Assembly: GCA_028280805.1 (NCBI GenBank)
Contig: JANQLB010000078.1
Coordinates: 62,001-126,000 of the forward strand
From: Tissierellales bacterium
Lineage (GTDB): Bacteria > Bacillota > Clostridia > Tissierellales > VENL01
Direction of reading: 5' to 3'
Length of the DNA: 64,000 nt
Position numbers and translations under genes: made by a program. The notes below the pieces were generated by a model. The model was not told the origin of the DNA. It saw only the letters and a list, made by a program, of their open reading frames with translations, and ran no database searches. Shown here piece after piece: positions 10,808-19,332 of this stretch (positions are counted from its first letter, which is position 1; each line of letters starts with the position of its first letter).

Positions 10808-10841
10808 AAATGTTTCTGGCGACTCGTTATCAGAAACATTT
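10808..10841. terminator. Bidirectional-looking hairpin
   Basis: AAATGTTTCTG...CAGAAACATTT perfect 11-bp stem. Confidence 0.55.
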
Positions 10842-10966
10842 CCTTAATGAAAAGAGGATAGAACATTGACTAATATTTTGTATTTTTCTATTTATATACA
10901 ATACTGTATAGATGCATAATGAATTTTGGGTTTTTACACATTTTGCCATCAATCTGACAATTTGTC

Positions 10967-11323
10967 TTAACTCTTATTTTTCCATTTCTCTAGCCAATCC
11001 TTTTCTCCTAATTCTTTTAACTCCTGTTGATTTATAATTAGGTCTTGTCCTAATTTTATCCAACTTTCTGCAAACTTCTTAAACCTACTACAGGGAAACA
11101 CCTTACATTCGTAGCAAAAATTATGACCTTTCTTTTCTTTACAACAAATAAAAATTCCTTTACATTTTCTGTTCTTACAATGTATTTCCGCACCTAAACA
11201 AGGTTTTTTATCCCTTAAATAATTTGGACACGCTCCGCAGTAAATACCGCAAGGAGGTATAAAACCATTATATTCTTTCATATAATCCACCTCTTTTATA
11301 TATAAGTAGAACGAAAGGGGCAA
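10967..11323 (-). CDS. Cys-rich DUF3795-like protein
   Basis: FIPPCGIYCGACPNYLRDKKPCLG...CKNRKCKGIFICCKEKKGHNFCYECKVFPC. Confidence 0.75.
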   Translation of the reverse strand: MPLSFYLYIKEVDYMKEYNGFIPPCGIYCGACPNYLRDKKPCLGAEIHCKNRKCKGIFICCKEKKGHNFCYECKVFPCSRFKKFAESWIKLGQDLIINQQELKELGEKDWLEKWKNKS

Positions 11324-11528
11324 GCTAAAACACGTAATTTACCAACCTATGTCTCATTTCACACCTTATTTATTCGTGCTTTGCTTAACTTCTTTCTTCT
11401 CTTTTTCTCATTATATCATATAGGTAACATATTCCTAAAAAAATGATGAATAGAATACTTATCTATCCATTGTAGTTTTAAATTTTCAGCTATAAAATAA
11501 TTAAAGTCTGACATTAATTGAAATACAT

Positions 11529-11543
11529 TTCCGCAATACGGAA
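11529..11543. promoter_or_regulatory. Candidate IclR-type operator 1
   Basis: TTCCGCAATACGGAA inverted repeat; one base different from site at 11697-11711. Confidence 0.4.
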
Positions 11544-11692
11544 TATATCGATAAAATTCCAAAAAGATATTAGAAAGATTTTATAATTTTATTTAATTAA
11601 ATTATAGTAATATAAAGTCTAGTTTTCTATATGCAAAAGTGTGTAAAATAGCTATTTGTATAAGGTGAGTTTAAAATAATTTTTATTTTTCT

Positions 11693-11715
11693 AACTTTCC
11701 GTAATACGGAAAGTT
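11693..11715. promoter_or_regulatory. Candidate IclR-type operator 2
   Basis: AACTTTCCGTAATACGGAAAGTT, 10-bp arms with 3-nt centre. Confidence 0.5.
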
Positions 11716-11962
11716 TATAAAAGATGAAGGAAAAGTGAAATTTACATAGAATTAATATTATAAACAGAAATATAAAAAAATTAATAAAAAAATAAAAAAC
11801 CATAACAATTGGAAAAAAATAAAAAATATTAGATATTTAGGAAATTTAAATTAAAAATCATTAGTTATTTGAGAATTAAGTTTAAATATGATTTTCATAC
11901 GTAATAAAGAAAACGTTTCTATTTCTTTAAAACAGCTGATAGTCAAAAGGAGATGAAGCAGC

Positions 11963-12112
11963 TTGAAACGCAAAACAAAAATTAAATTTATTTTTACTGT
12001 GGCTTTTTTACTCATTTTAGCTGGAATAACATTTTTAAATACCAAAATATTTATTGGGCTTGGACTTTTAACATTTAGTTTTGCATTAGCAACTATAAAC
12101 AAAACAAATTAG
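11963..12112 (+). CDS. 49-aa predicted membrane peptide
   Basis: TTG start after AAAGGAGAT RBS: MKRKTKIKFIFTVAFLLILAGITFLNTKIFIGLGLLTFSFALATINKTN; not in ORF track. Confidence 0.45.
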   Translation: MKRKTKIKFIFTVAFLLILAGITFLNTKIFIGLGLLTFSFALATINKTN

Positions 12113-12141
12113 AATTTTATAAACTGGAAGGAGGCTTTAGG

Positions 12142-12930
12142 GTGACAAATGAGAAAAACGAAGTTAAAACTACGAAAAAAATATTTATGATTCTAGAAGA
12201 ATTAGCAAATAGCAATGGAAGCATGAAGCTGAAAAATATAGCGGAGTCCCTAGGGTATCCTGTTAGCACAACTCATCGTCTTTTATCTTCTTTGATAGAA
12301 ACAGGATATGTTTATCAAAACACTGAATCTGGAGAATACACTCTGGGAGTTAGGATATTATCTTTAGCTAATGCTGTTTTGAACAATTTAGATTTGAGAA
12401 GAATTGCTTATCCCTATTTAAAGGAACTTAGGGATAAAACCAGTGGAACAGCCAACTTAGTTATAAATGACCAAGACGAATCATTATATATAGAAAAAGT
12501 TGAGAGCAACTCATTAGTAAGGGTTTTTTCACTTATCGGGAAAAGAGCACCATTACATGCAACTGCTGTAGGAAAAATTTTATTGGCAGATATGGCATGG
12601 TCCGATGTAATTGCTATATTAAAGCGAAAAGGTATGAAGAAGATTACTAATAATACCATATCTGACCCCAACACGCTAATGGAGGAGTTAAATGAGGTTA
12701 GAAAGCAAGGATACGCATTTGATGACGAGGAATGTGAAGTTGGAGCATGGTGTGTTGCAGCCCCAGTAAGAGATTATACAGGAAGAGTTGTAGCAAGTAT
12801 AAGTATTTCTTTTCCAAAATACAAAGTATCAACTAAGCATAAATCTGAACTTATTAAATTAGTAGTGAAAAGTGCCAATGCTCTTTCTGATGAGATGGGG
12901 TATGTGAAAGAAGATTTTACTATTTCCTAA
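12142..12930 (+). CDS. IclR family transcriptional regulator
   Basis: N-term wHTH (KNIAESLGYPVSTTHRLLSSLIETGYV) and IclR effector domain (LHATAVGKILLA, DDEECEVGAWCVAAPVRD). Confidence 0.95.
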   Translation: MTNEKNEVKTTKKIFMILEELANSNGSMKLKNIAESLGYPVSTTHRLLSSLIETGYVYQNTESGEYTLGVRILSLANAVLNNLDLRRIAYPYLKELRDKTSGTANLVINDQDESLYIEKVESNSLVRVFSLIGKRAPLHATAVGKILLADMAWSDVIAILKRKGMKKITNNTISDPNTLMEELNEVRKQGYAFDDEECEVGAWCVAAPVRDYTGRVVASISISFPKYKVSTKHKSELIKLVVKSANALSDEMGYVKEDFTIS

Positions 12931-13160
12931 TGCTCTTAGACTATGATTCTATTGGAGAAAAAGGTTTATACTTTTCTTTACGAGGCATGCTGTAATGCAT
13001 GGCTGGGGTTCAAACTCGTGAGATAGTAGTTTATTTAAAATCATTCATAACAGTATTTTTAAAAGGGGGATTGATAAAAAGGACTTAAATTTAGAAGCAA
13101 ATTTAATTTGAGAGATAGTAATTATCAAAAGAACAAATTTAAAAAAACAGGAGGTTTATT

Positions 13161-14783
13161 ATGAGTGGTGTTACAAAATCAAAGGAAAATCAAACTAACA
13201 AAACACTAAAGATGCGTATTGACAAAACTGTTTTTATCCCAGCAACCTTAGTTACGTTACTTGCTGGTGCTTATTTCTATGCTTTTCCTCAACAAAGTAA
13301 TGATGCTTTAAACAAAATCCATGCTTTTTCTACGAATGAGCTGGGATGGTTTTTCCTTGTTTTCACATTAGGGTTACTAGGTCTTTGTTTATATTATGCG
13401 TTTTCTAAAATGGGAAACATTGTTTTAGGAGGAGAAAATGAAAAGCCTCAATTCTCAACTATAACATGGCTGGGTATGATTCTAACATCAGGTACTGGAG
13501 GTAGTTTACTGTATTTAGGTGCCATTGAGTGGATATGGATCATGGATAGTCCTCCATTTGGTGTGGAAGCTGGAAGCCTTGAAGCCGCTAGATGGGCATC
13601 TGCTTACGGTATGTTTCACTGGGGACCTTCAGCTTGGGCGTTTTATATAGCTGCAGCTATACCTATTGGTTACTTCTATTTTGCTAAGAAAAAGAAGAAC
13701 ATGAAAATGAGTGAGTATGCTCGTCCGTTGTTAGGAAAACATTCAGATGGAATTGCCGGACATGCATTGAACTTTTTTTACATTTTTGGTCTTCTCGGAG
13801 GAGTGTTATCCTCTATTGCATTAGGAACACCTGCAATTTCTAGTGGTATTGCTCATATGTTTGGTTTGGAATCATCTAATACTGGTATTGATATTATTGT
13901 TATTTCATTGTGGACTTTTATTCCTCTTGCTGCATTAGTTTTTGGTTTGAAAAAAGGTTTTTCCAAACTGAGTAATTTAAATCTTTGGGGTTTTGGATTG
14001 CTTATTGCTGGTATTCTTATCTTTGGTCCGACTTGGTTCATTCTAAACCAGTCTACTGATGCTATGGGTATTATGTTCCAGAATTTCCTTCAAATGAGTT
14101 TAGCAACTGATGCTATTGGAAATGGTGGATTTCCTCAAGCTTGGACTATTTTCTACTTTGCTTGGTGGGCAGTATATGCACTTCCTTTTGGACTTTTCAT
14201 TGCTAAAATTTCAAAGGGACGTACAATTCGTCAAGTTACCATTGGCGGACTTACAGCTGGATCATTAGGCTGCATGATTTTCTACATGGTATTACCTAAT
14301 TTCGGTCTTAATCTGCAATTGAACAATATATCTGATCTAGTAACAACATTAGCTGAAAAAGGTCGAGGTGGTGTAGTTATTGAAATGTTCTCTCATGCTC
14401 CCGGTGGTTATCTTATGATTGTTCTATTTACAGTGATTTGTCTACTTTCATACATCACTGGACATAGTGCGGTAGGGTATTCTTTGGCTGCTGCTTCTGA
14501 GAGAAAGATTTCAGGGGATAGAGATCCTCAAAAATGGAATATGGGTTTCTGGTTAGTGTTAGCAGGAGTGGTATCAATGGGTCTATACTTATTAAATCCT
14601 AATGCTCTTAAACCGCTTCAAACAGTATCCATAATAACAGGATTCCCTATATGTATTGCATTAGTTGTATTGATTATGAGTTTCTTCAAACAGCTTAAAA
14701 AGGATTTCCCAGCAGGAATTCCTCATACTATGAGGTCAGGGGAAAAAATTTATGTAAAAGCTGATGAAGCTGAAATAGAATAA
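13161..14783 (+). CDS. BCCT family (betaine/carnitine/choline) transporter
   Basis: FHWGPSAWAFY, WTIFYFAWW, AKISKGRTIRQ motifs, 12 TM. Confidence 0.93.
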   Translation: MSGVTKSKENQTNKTLKMRIDKTVFIPATLVTLLAGAYFYAFPQQSNDALNKIHAFSTNELGWFFLVFTLGLLGLCLYYAFSKMGNIVLGGENEKPQFSTITWLGMILTSGTGGSLLYLGAIEWIWIMDSPPFGVEAGSLEAARWASAYGMFHWGPSAWAFYIAAAIPIGYFYFAKKKKNMKMSEYARPLLGKHSDGIAGHALNFFYIFGLLGGVLSSIALGTPAISSGIAHMFGLESSNTGIDIIVISLWTFIPLAALVFGLKKGFSKLSNLNLWGFGLLIAGILIFGPTWFILNQSTDAMGIMFQNFLQMSLATDAIGNGGFPQAWTIFYFAWWAVYALPFGLFIAKISKGRTIRQVTIGGLTAGSLGCMIFYMVLPNFGLNLQLNNISDLVTTLAEKGRGGVVIEMFSHAPGGYLMIVLFTVICLLSYITGHSAVGYSLAAASERKISGDRDPQKWNMGFWLVLAGVVSMGLYLLNPNALKPLQTVSIITGFPICIALVVLIMSFFKQLKKDFPAGIPHTMRSGEKIYVKADEAEIE

Positions 14784-14806
14784 TACTAAAAAATAAACAC
14801 CATTTG

Positions 14807-14851
14807 AATCGGGGTTCCAAAATTCTGCGAATTTTTTTAGCAACCCCGGTT
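14807..14851 (+). terminator. Intercistronic hairpin between BCCT genes
   Basis: AATCGGGGTT...AACCCCGGTT stem, weak T-tract. Confidence 0.5.
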
Positions 14852-14956
14852 CTTAATTTGTTAATAATTTATTCAAAATAACAAAGTTAGATTTAAAAAG
14901 CTGAATAGAAATCACACAATTGGGCCGCTAAATTTTAAGTTAGGAGTGGAAGTTTT

Positions 14957-16465
14957 ATGAGAAATACAAAAGTGGATAAAGCTATATTTTGGCCCTCAAT
15001 ACTATCTTTATTAGCTGTCAGTATCTCATTGGTTATGTATCCTGAAAAATCATCAAAGTTCATAAATCAATTACTTTCTTATTTAACCTATGAAATTGGA
15101 TGGCTTTATTTGTTTAGTATATTTGGGTGTATGATTTTCTTAGGTTGGTTAGCTTTTAGTAAATATGGTAAAATAAAACTGGGTGATGGTAAACCAAAGT
15201 TTTCAACAATGAGCTGGGTTTCTATGTTGTTCTGTGCCAGTATAGGATCAAGTATTCTTTACTGGGGGTCAATTGAATGGGCTTATTACTATATGACTCC
15301 GCCTTTTGGAATAGAGCCATTTTCTGCTGAAGCTGCGGAATGGGCAGCTACGTATGGACTGTTTCACTGGGGTATAAGTGCTTGGACAACATATTGTTTG
15401 TCTGCTGTTGTAGTTGGATATTTTTATTATATTAGAAAAGTACCCATATTTAGGCTTAGTGCTACATGTGTAGAAGTAATTGGTGAAAAGAACACCAAAG
15501 GCTTAATTGGGAAAATTATAGATATTTTTGTGATTTTAGGATTGCTATCAGGTGTAGCTACCAGCTTAGGGTTAGGAACACCTATGGTAGCTGAAGGGAT
15601 AGGAATATTGTTAGGAGTAGAACCTTCCCTTACTCTGGATATAGTTATTATTTTAATATGGGGTTCAATGTTTGGTCTTAGTGTTTTTCTAGGACTTGAA
15701 AAGGGCATTAAGAATCTAAGTAACATTAATATACTGATAGCTATGGGACTTTTATGTTTTATTTTAATAGTTGGACCAACGTCATTCATTATGAATACTT
15801 TTTCAAATAGTATAGGTAAAATGTTTCAAAATTTCATTCAAATGAGTTTCTATACAGACCCTATAGCAAAATCTGGTTTTCCACAGGATTGGACAACCTT
15901 TTATTGGGCATGGTGGATAGTATACATTCCAGTTGTTGGTCTGTTTATAGCTAGAATATCTAAAGGAAGGACATTGAAACAAATTATATTAGGTACAACT
16001 TTATTCGGCAGTTTAGGTTGTTGGATATTTTTTGCTGTTTTCGGAAACTATGCATTGCATTTACAGACCAATGGAATAAAAGATATTGCAGGAATATTAT
16101 CGGAACATGGTGGACCGGTAGCTATTATGTCTATTTTAGAAACTCTGCCATTTTCAAATGCTGTTATATTTGTATTTATTGTACTTGCTTTCATATCATT
16201 GGCTACTTCTTTTGATTCGGCTGCTTATGTATTATCATCTATAGCAACTAAAGAGTTGAAAGACGGAGAAGAGCCTGCAAGATGGCATAGAGTATTTTGG
16301 GCATTTGCAATAACAATTCTACCAATTTCCTTAATGTTTTTAGGTGGTCTGAAAACGTTACAAATATCATCAGTTGTGGGTTCAGTACCTTTAATTGTGA
16401 TTATAGTTATTATGGTAATATCATTCGTAAAATGCCTTAAAAATAATCACTCTATCAGGGATTAG
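14957..16465 (+). CDS. BCCT family transporter, second copy
   Basis: FHWGISAWTTY, WTTFYWAWW, ARISKGRTLKQ motifs. Confidence 0.93.
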   Translation: MRNTKVDKAIFWPSILSLLAVSISLVMYPEKSSKFINQLLSYLTYEIGWLYLFSIFGCMIFLGWLAFSKYGKIKLGDGKPKFSTMSWVSMLFCASIGSSILYWGSIEWAYYYMTPPFGIEPFSAEAAEWAATYGLFHWGISAWTTYCLSAVVVGYFYYIRKVPIFRLSATCVEVIGEKNTKGLIGKIIDIFVILGLLSGVATSLGLGTPMVAEGIGILLGVEPSLTLDIVIILIWGSMFGLSVFLGLEKGIKNLSNINILIAMGLLCFILIVGPTSFIMNTFSNSIGKMFQNFIQMSFYTDPIAKSGFPQDWTTFYWAWWIVYIPVVGLFIARISKGRTLKQIILGTTLFGSLGCWIFFAVFGNYALHLQTNGIKDIAGILSEHGGPVAIMSILETLPFSNAVIFVFIVLAFISLATSFDSAAYVLSSIATKELKDGEEPARWHRVFWAFAITILPISLMFLGGLKTLQISSVVGSVPLIVIIVIMVISFVKCLKNNHSIRD

Positions 16466-16671
16466 TATTTTTAAGAACAGTATAAGTAATATTAGAAACA
16501 TTAAATAATTTAACTTTAAATATAAATTTTGAAATCAATCGCTTTTAGTTTATAGATGTAATCTCGGCTATGGGCATTAAGTAACTTAAATAATAAAAAA
16601 GATTTATTTACATTGTTAATCATTAGTTATATTTCTTAAACCATAAAATGAAACAGCTAAGGAGGATTTTA

Positions 16672-17985
16672 ATGAATAATCAAGCTATTGATATTAAAAA
16701 CTCAGATGTATTGGTTATAGGAGCCGGAACAGCAGGAATTGGAGCAGCAATAGCAGCGGCACGTAAAGGATTAAAGGTTTATCTACTAGAATCAAGTAAC
16801 AAAATCGGAGGAGTAATGTCTAGCTGTCCCGGTATGCCTTTAGGAGCTGGATACCCTTGTGGAAAATCTATAGGTGGGATATTTGATGAATTTGTTAATC
16901 GTTTGTACGATATGAAACCACCTGCAGCAGAAAAAAGAGTGTGCAGCTTAGAAGAATTTGGTCCGGAGGTATTATATGATCATGAAATAGCTATATTTAC
17001 GTTGTACGAAATGTTAGCAGAGTCAAATGTAAATCTTCTTCTTAATGCAACTGCAACTGATGTGATTGTAGAAGATAACAGAGTAAATAAGGTAGTTTAT
17101 TATGATAGAAATGGAAAACACATTATAAATTGTAAGATTGTCATTGACTGTTCTGGAGATGGTGACATTGCTTCTAAAGCTGGAGTGCCTTATATAAAAG
17201 GTGATGAAAATGGAAATATGATGGGTACAACCTTAACATTTTTAATGATAAATGCAGATTGGAAAAAAATATTTGATGAAAACGATGACCCATATTTTAG
17301 AAAATATGCAGAAAAGGGAATATTAGAAGGCAGGATTCATGAAGATTTGTATAAGCTTTACATTATGAAAGGATTTCACAAAGATAGTGTATATTTTAAT
17401 TCTGTAGTTATCAGAGATGTTGATGGTACAAATGTTGAAGATGTAACAAAAGCAACTTTTGAAGCAAGAAAGAGATGTCATCAATTAATAGAATTTGTTA
17501 AAAATGAAATACCAGGCTTTGAAAATTCTCAAGCAATTTATATGGGTCCGGTGGTTGGAGTTAGAGAAACACGTAAATTTGATGGATTATATCAAATAAC
17601 TAGACAAGATATTGCTAAAGGTGAAAAGTTTTGTGACGGAATCGTAGCTTGTGATAATCCAATTGATGATGTTTTCAGAGGTTCTAATGTGATGACTCAC
17701 GACTCTATTGGAGATAAAGGCTTATATTATACAATACCATTTAGAACTATGGTGCCTGAAAGCATAAAAAATCTTATGTTTGCAGGTAGGATTATTTCTG
17801 CAGACTCAGTGGCTTTTGCTTCTGTGAGAGGTATGCCGCAGTGTATGATAATGGGACAAGCTTGTGGTATAGCAGCTTCTATATCTATTAAAAATGACCA
17901 AGACATTCAAAGCATAGAATATGATGAGCTTGTAAAAGAGCTTCAGTTATTGGGTGTAAATGGTATAGGTGGAGAAGAATTGTAG
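16672..17985 (+). CDS. FAD-dependent oxidoreductase (PF12831-like)
   Basis: VLVIGAGTAGIGAAIAAARKGLKVYLLE dinucleotide fold; DCSGDGDIASKAGVP; ATG 16672 after GGAGGA. Confidence 0.88.
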   Translation: MNNQAIDIKNSDVLVIGAGTAGIGAAIAAARKGLKVYLLESSNKIGGVMSSCPGMPLGAGYPCGKSIGGIFDEFVNRLYDMKPPAAEKRVCSLEEFGPEVLYDHEIAIFTLYEMLAESNVNLLLNATATDVIVEDNRVNKVVYYDRNGKHIINCKIVIDCSGDGDIASKAGVPYIKGDENGNMMGTTLTFLMINADWKKIFDENDDPYFRKYAEKGILEGRIHEDLYKLYIMKGFHKDSVYFNSVVIRDVDGTNVEDVTKATFEARKRCHQLIEFVKNEIPGFENSQAIYMGPVVGVRETRKFDGLYQITRQDIAKGEKFCDGIVACDNPIDDVFRGSNVMTHDSIGDKGLYYTIPFRTMVPESIKNLMFAGRIISADSVAFASVRGMPQCMIMGQACGIAASISIKNDQDIQSIEYDELVKELQLLGVNGIGGEEL

Positions 17986-18108
17986 CAAATTAAATGACTA
18001 TAAAGAATCATATGCTTATACATTTTTATAAGCATTGTCTTTATAAATATAACTTAAGTATTAAATATTAAATAATTTAAACTAATTAGTATGAAAGGAT
18101 GATAAAAA

Positions 18109-19254
18109 ATGGAAAACACAAAACTTGTAATGATACCTGGACCTACTCCTGTAGCTAGATCTATTCAAGACGAAATGGGAAGAGAAACGGTTGCATTTAA
18201 AGACGCTGATTTTGTTAAGGATTTTAAAGGATTAGTTAAGGATTTAAAGGAAATGTGGAAAACTGATGGAGAGTGCTTTGTTGTTGCAGGTACAGGGACT
18301 ATGGCGATGGAAATGGCTATAGCTAACACTACAAAACATGGAGATAATGTTCTGGTAGTATCCCATGGCTACTTTGGTGACAGGTTTATTGATATGTGTG
18401 AAAGAAAGGATTTAAATGTAGATGTTATTTCAAGTGAATGGGGTAAGGTTGTATCTGTAGAAGAAATTGAAAAAAAATTAAGTGAAAAAGAATATGCTGT
18501 TGTTACAATTACTCACGTAGATACTTCTACAGGCGTTAAAGCACCCGTAGAAGAAATTGCTAAAATGGTTAGAAAATTCGATAATACACTATTAATAGTT
18601 GATGGAGTATGCTCAACAGCTTCTGAAAGAGAATATGTTGATGATATGGGAATTGATGTACTTCTTACAGGGTCACAGAAGGCTTTTGGTGTAGCACCCG
18701 GACTTGCTATACTATGGGCGGGATCAAGAGCAATTGAAAGAAGAAAGAGCTTTACAACTATTCCTGAATCTTATATAGATTTTGAGAAATGGATACCAAT
18801 AATGAATGATCCCATGAAATATTGGGGAACACCACCTATTAATCTTATATGGGCACTCAAGGAATCTGTAAGATTAATAAAAGAAGAAGGATTGGAGAAT
18901 AGATTTGAAAGACATTTAAGAGATGCAAAAGCTATGCAAATGGCTTTAGAGTCTCTAGGTTTTAAAATCTTAGCTCAAGAAGGACATAGAGCAGTATCTT
19001 TATCTAACGTTATATATCCTGAAGGTATAGATGATGCTCAGTTTAGAAAAATACTTGCAGAAGAAGGTGTAGTTGTAGCAGGCGGTTTAGGGGCCTATGC
19101 TGGGAAAATGTTTAGATTAGGTCATATGGGTAACATAGACAGCCACCATTTAGTTTGTGTTATTGCAGCTATAGAACGAGCTCTCTATAAATTAGGAGTT
19201 AAAGTAGAGTTAGGAAAAGGTGTAGGCGTTTTGATGAGTGAGCTACTTGGTTAA
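18109..19254 (+). CDS. PLP-dependent class V aminotransferase (alanine/serine-glyoxylate aminotransferase-like)
   Basis: MIPGPTPVA, LLTGSQKAFGVAPGLA (PLP Lys), RLGHMGNI. Confidence 0.9.
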   Translation: MENTKLVMIPGPTPVARSIQDEMGRETVAFKDADFVKDFKGLVKDLKEMWKTDGECFVVAGTGTMAMEMAIANTTKHGDNVLVVSHGYFGDRFIDMCERKDLNVDVISSEWGKVVSVEEIEKKLSEKEYAVVTITHVDTSTGVKAPVEEIAKMVRKFDNTLLIVDGVCSTASEREYVDDMGIDVLLTGSQKAFGVAPGLAILWAGSRAIERRKSFTTIPESYIDFEKWIPIMNDPMKYWGTPPINLIWALKESVRLIKEEGLENRFERHLRDAKAMQMALESLGFKILAQEGHRAVSLSNVIYPEGIDDAQFRKILAEEGVVVAGGLGAYAGKMFRLGHMGNIDSHHLVCVIAAIERALYKLGVKVELGKGVGVLMSELLG

Positions 19255-19332
19255 GAAAATATGTAAATTTGCATTTAAATGTTTAGCTTAAAATTATTAA
19301 AAATACTATATCCTTTAGAGGTGATTATTATA

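Noticed and set aside
13003-13019. GGGGTTCAAACTCGTG resembling a tRNA T-arm
   Set aside because: T-stem does not pair and no acceptor/anticodon arms surround it; not a tRNA.
16018-16215. 65-aa plus ORF inside the second BCCT gene
   Set aside because: Out-of-frame overlap within a conserved transporter; no start context.
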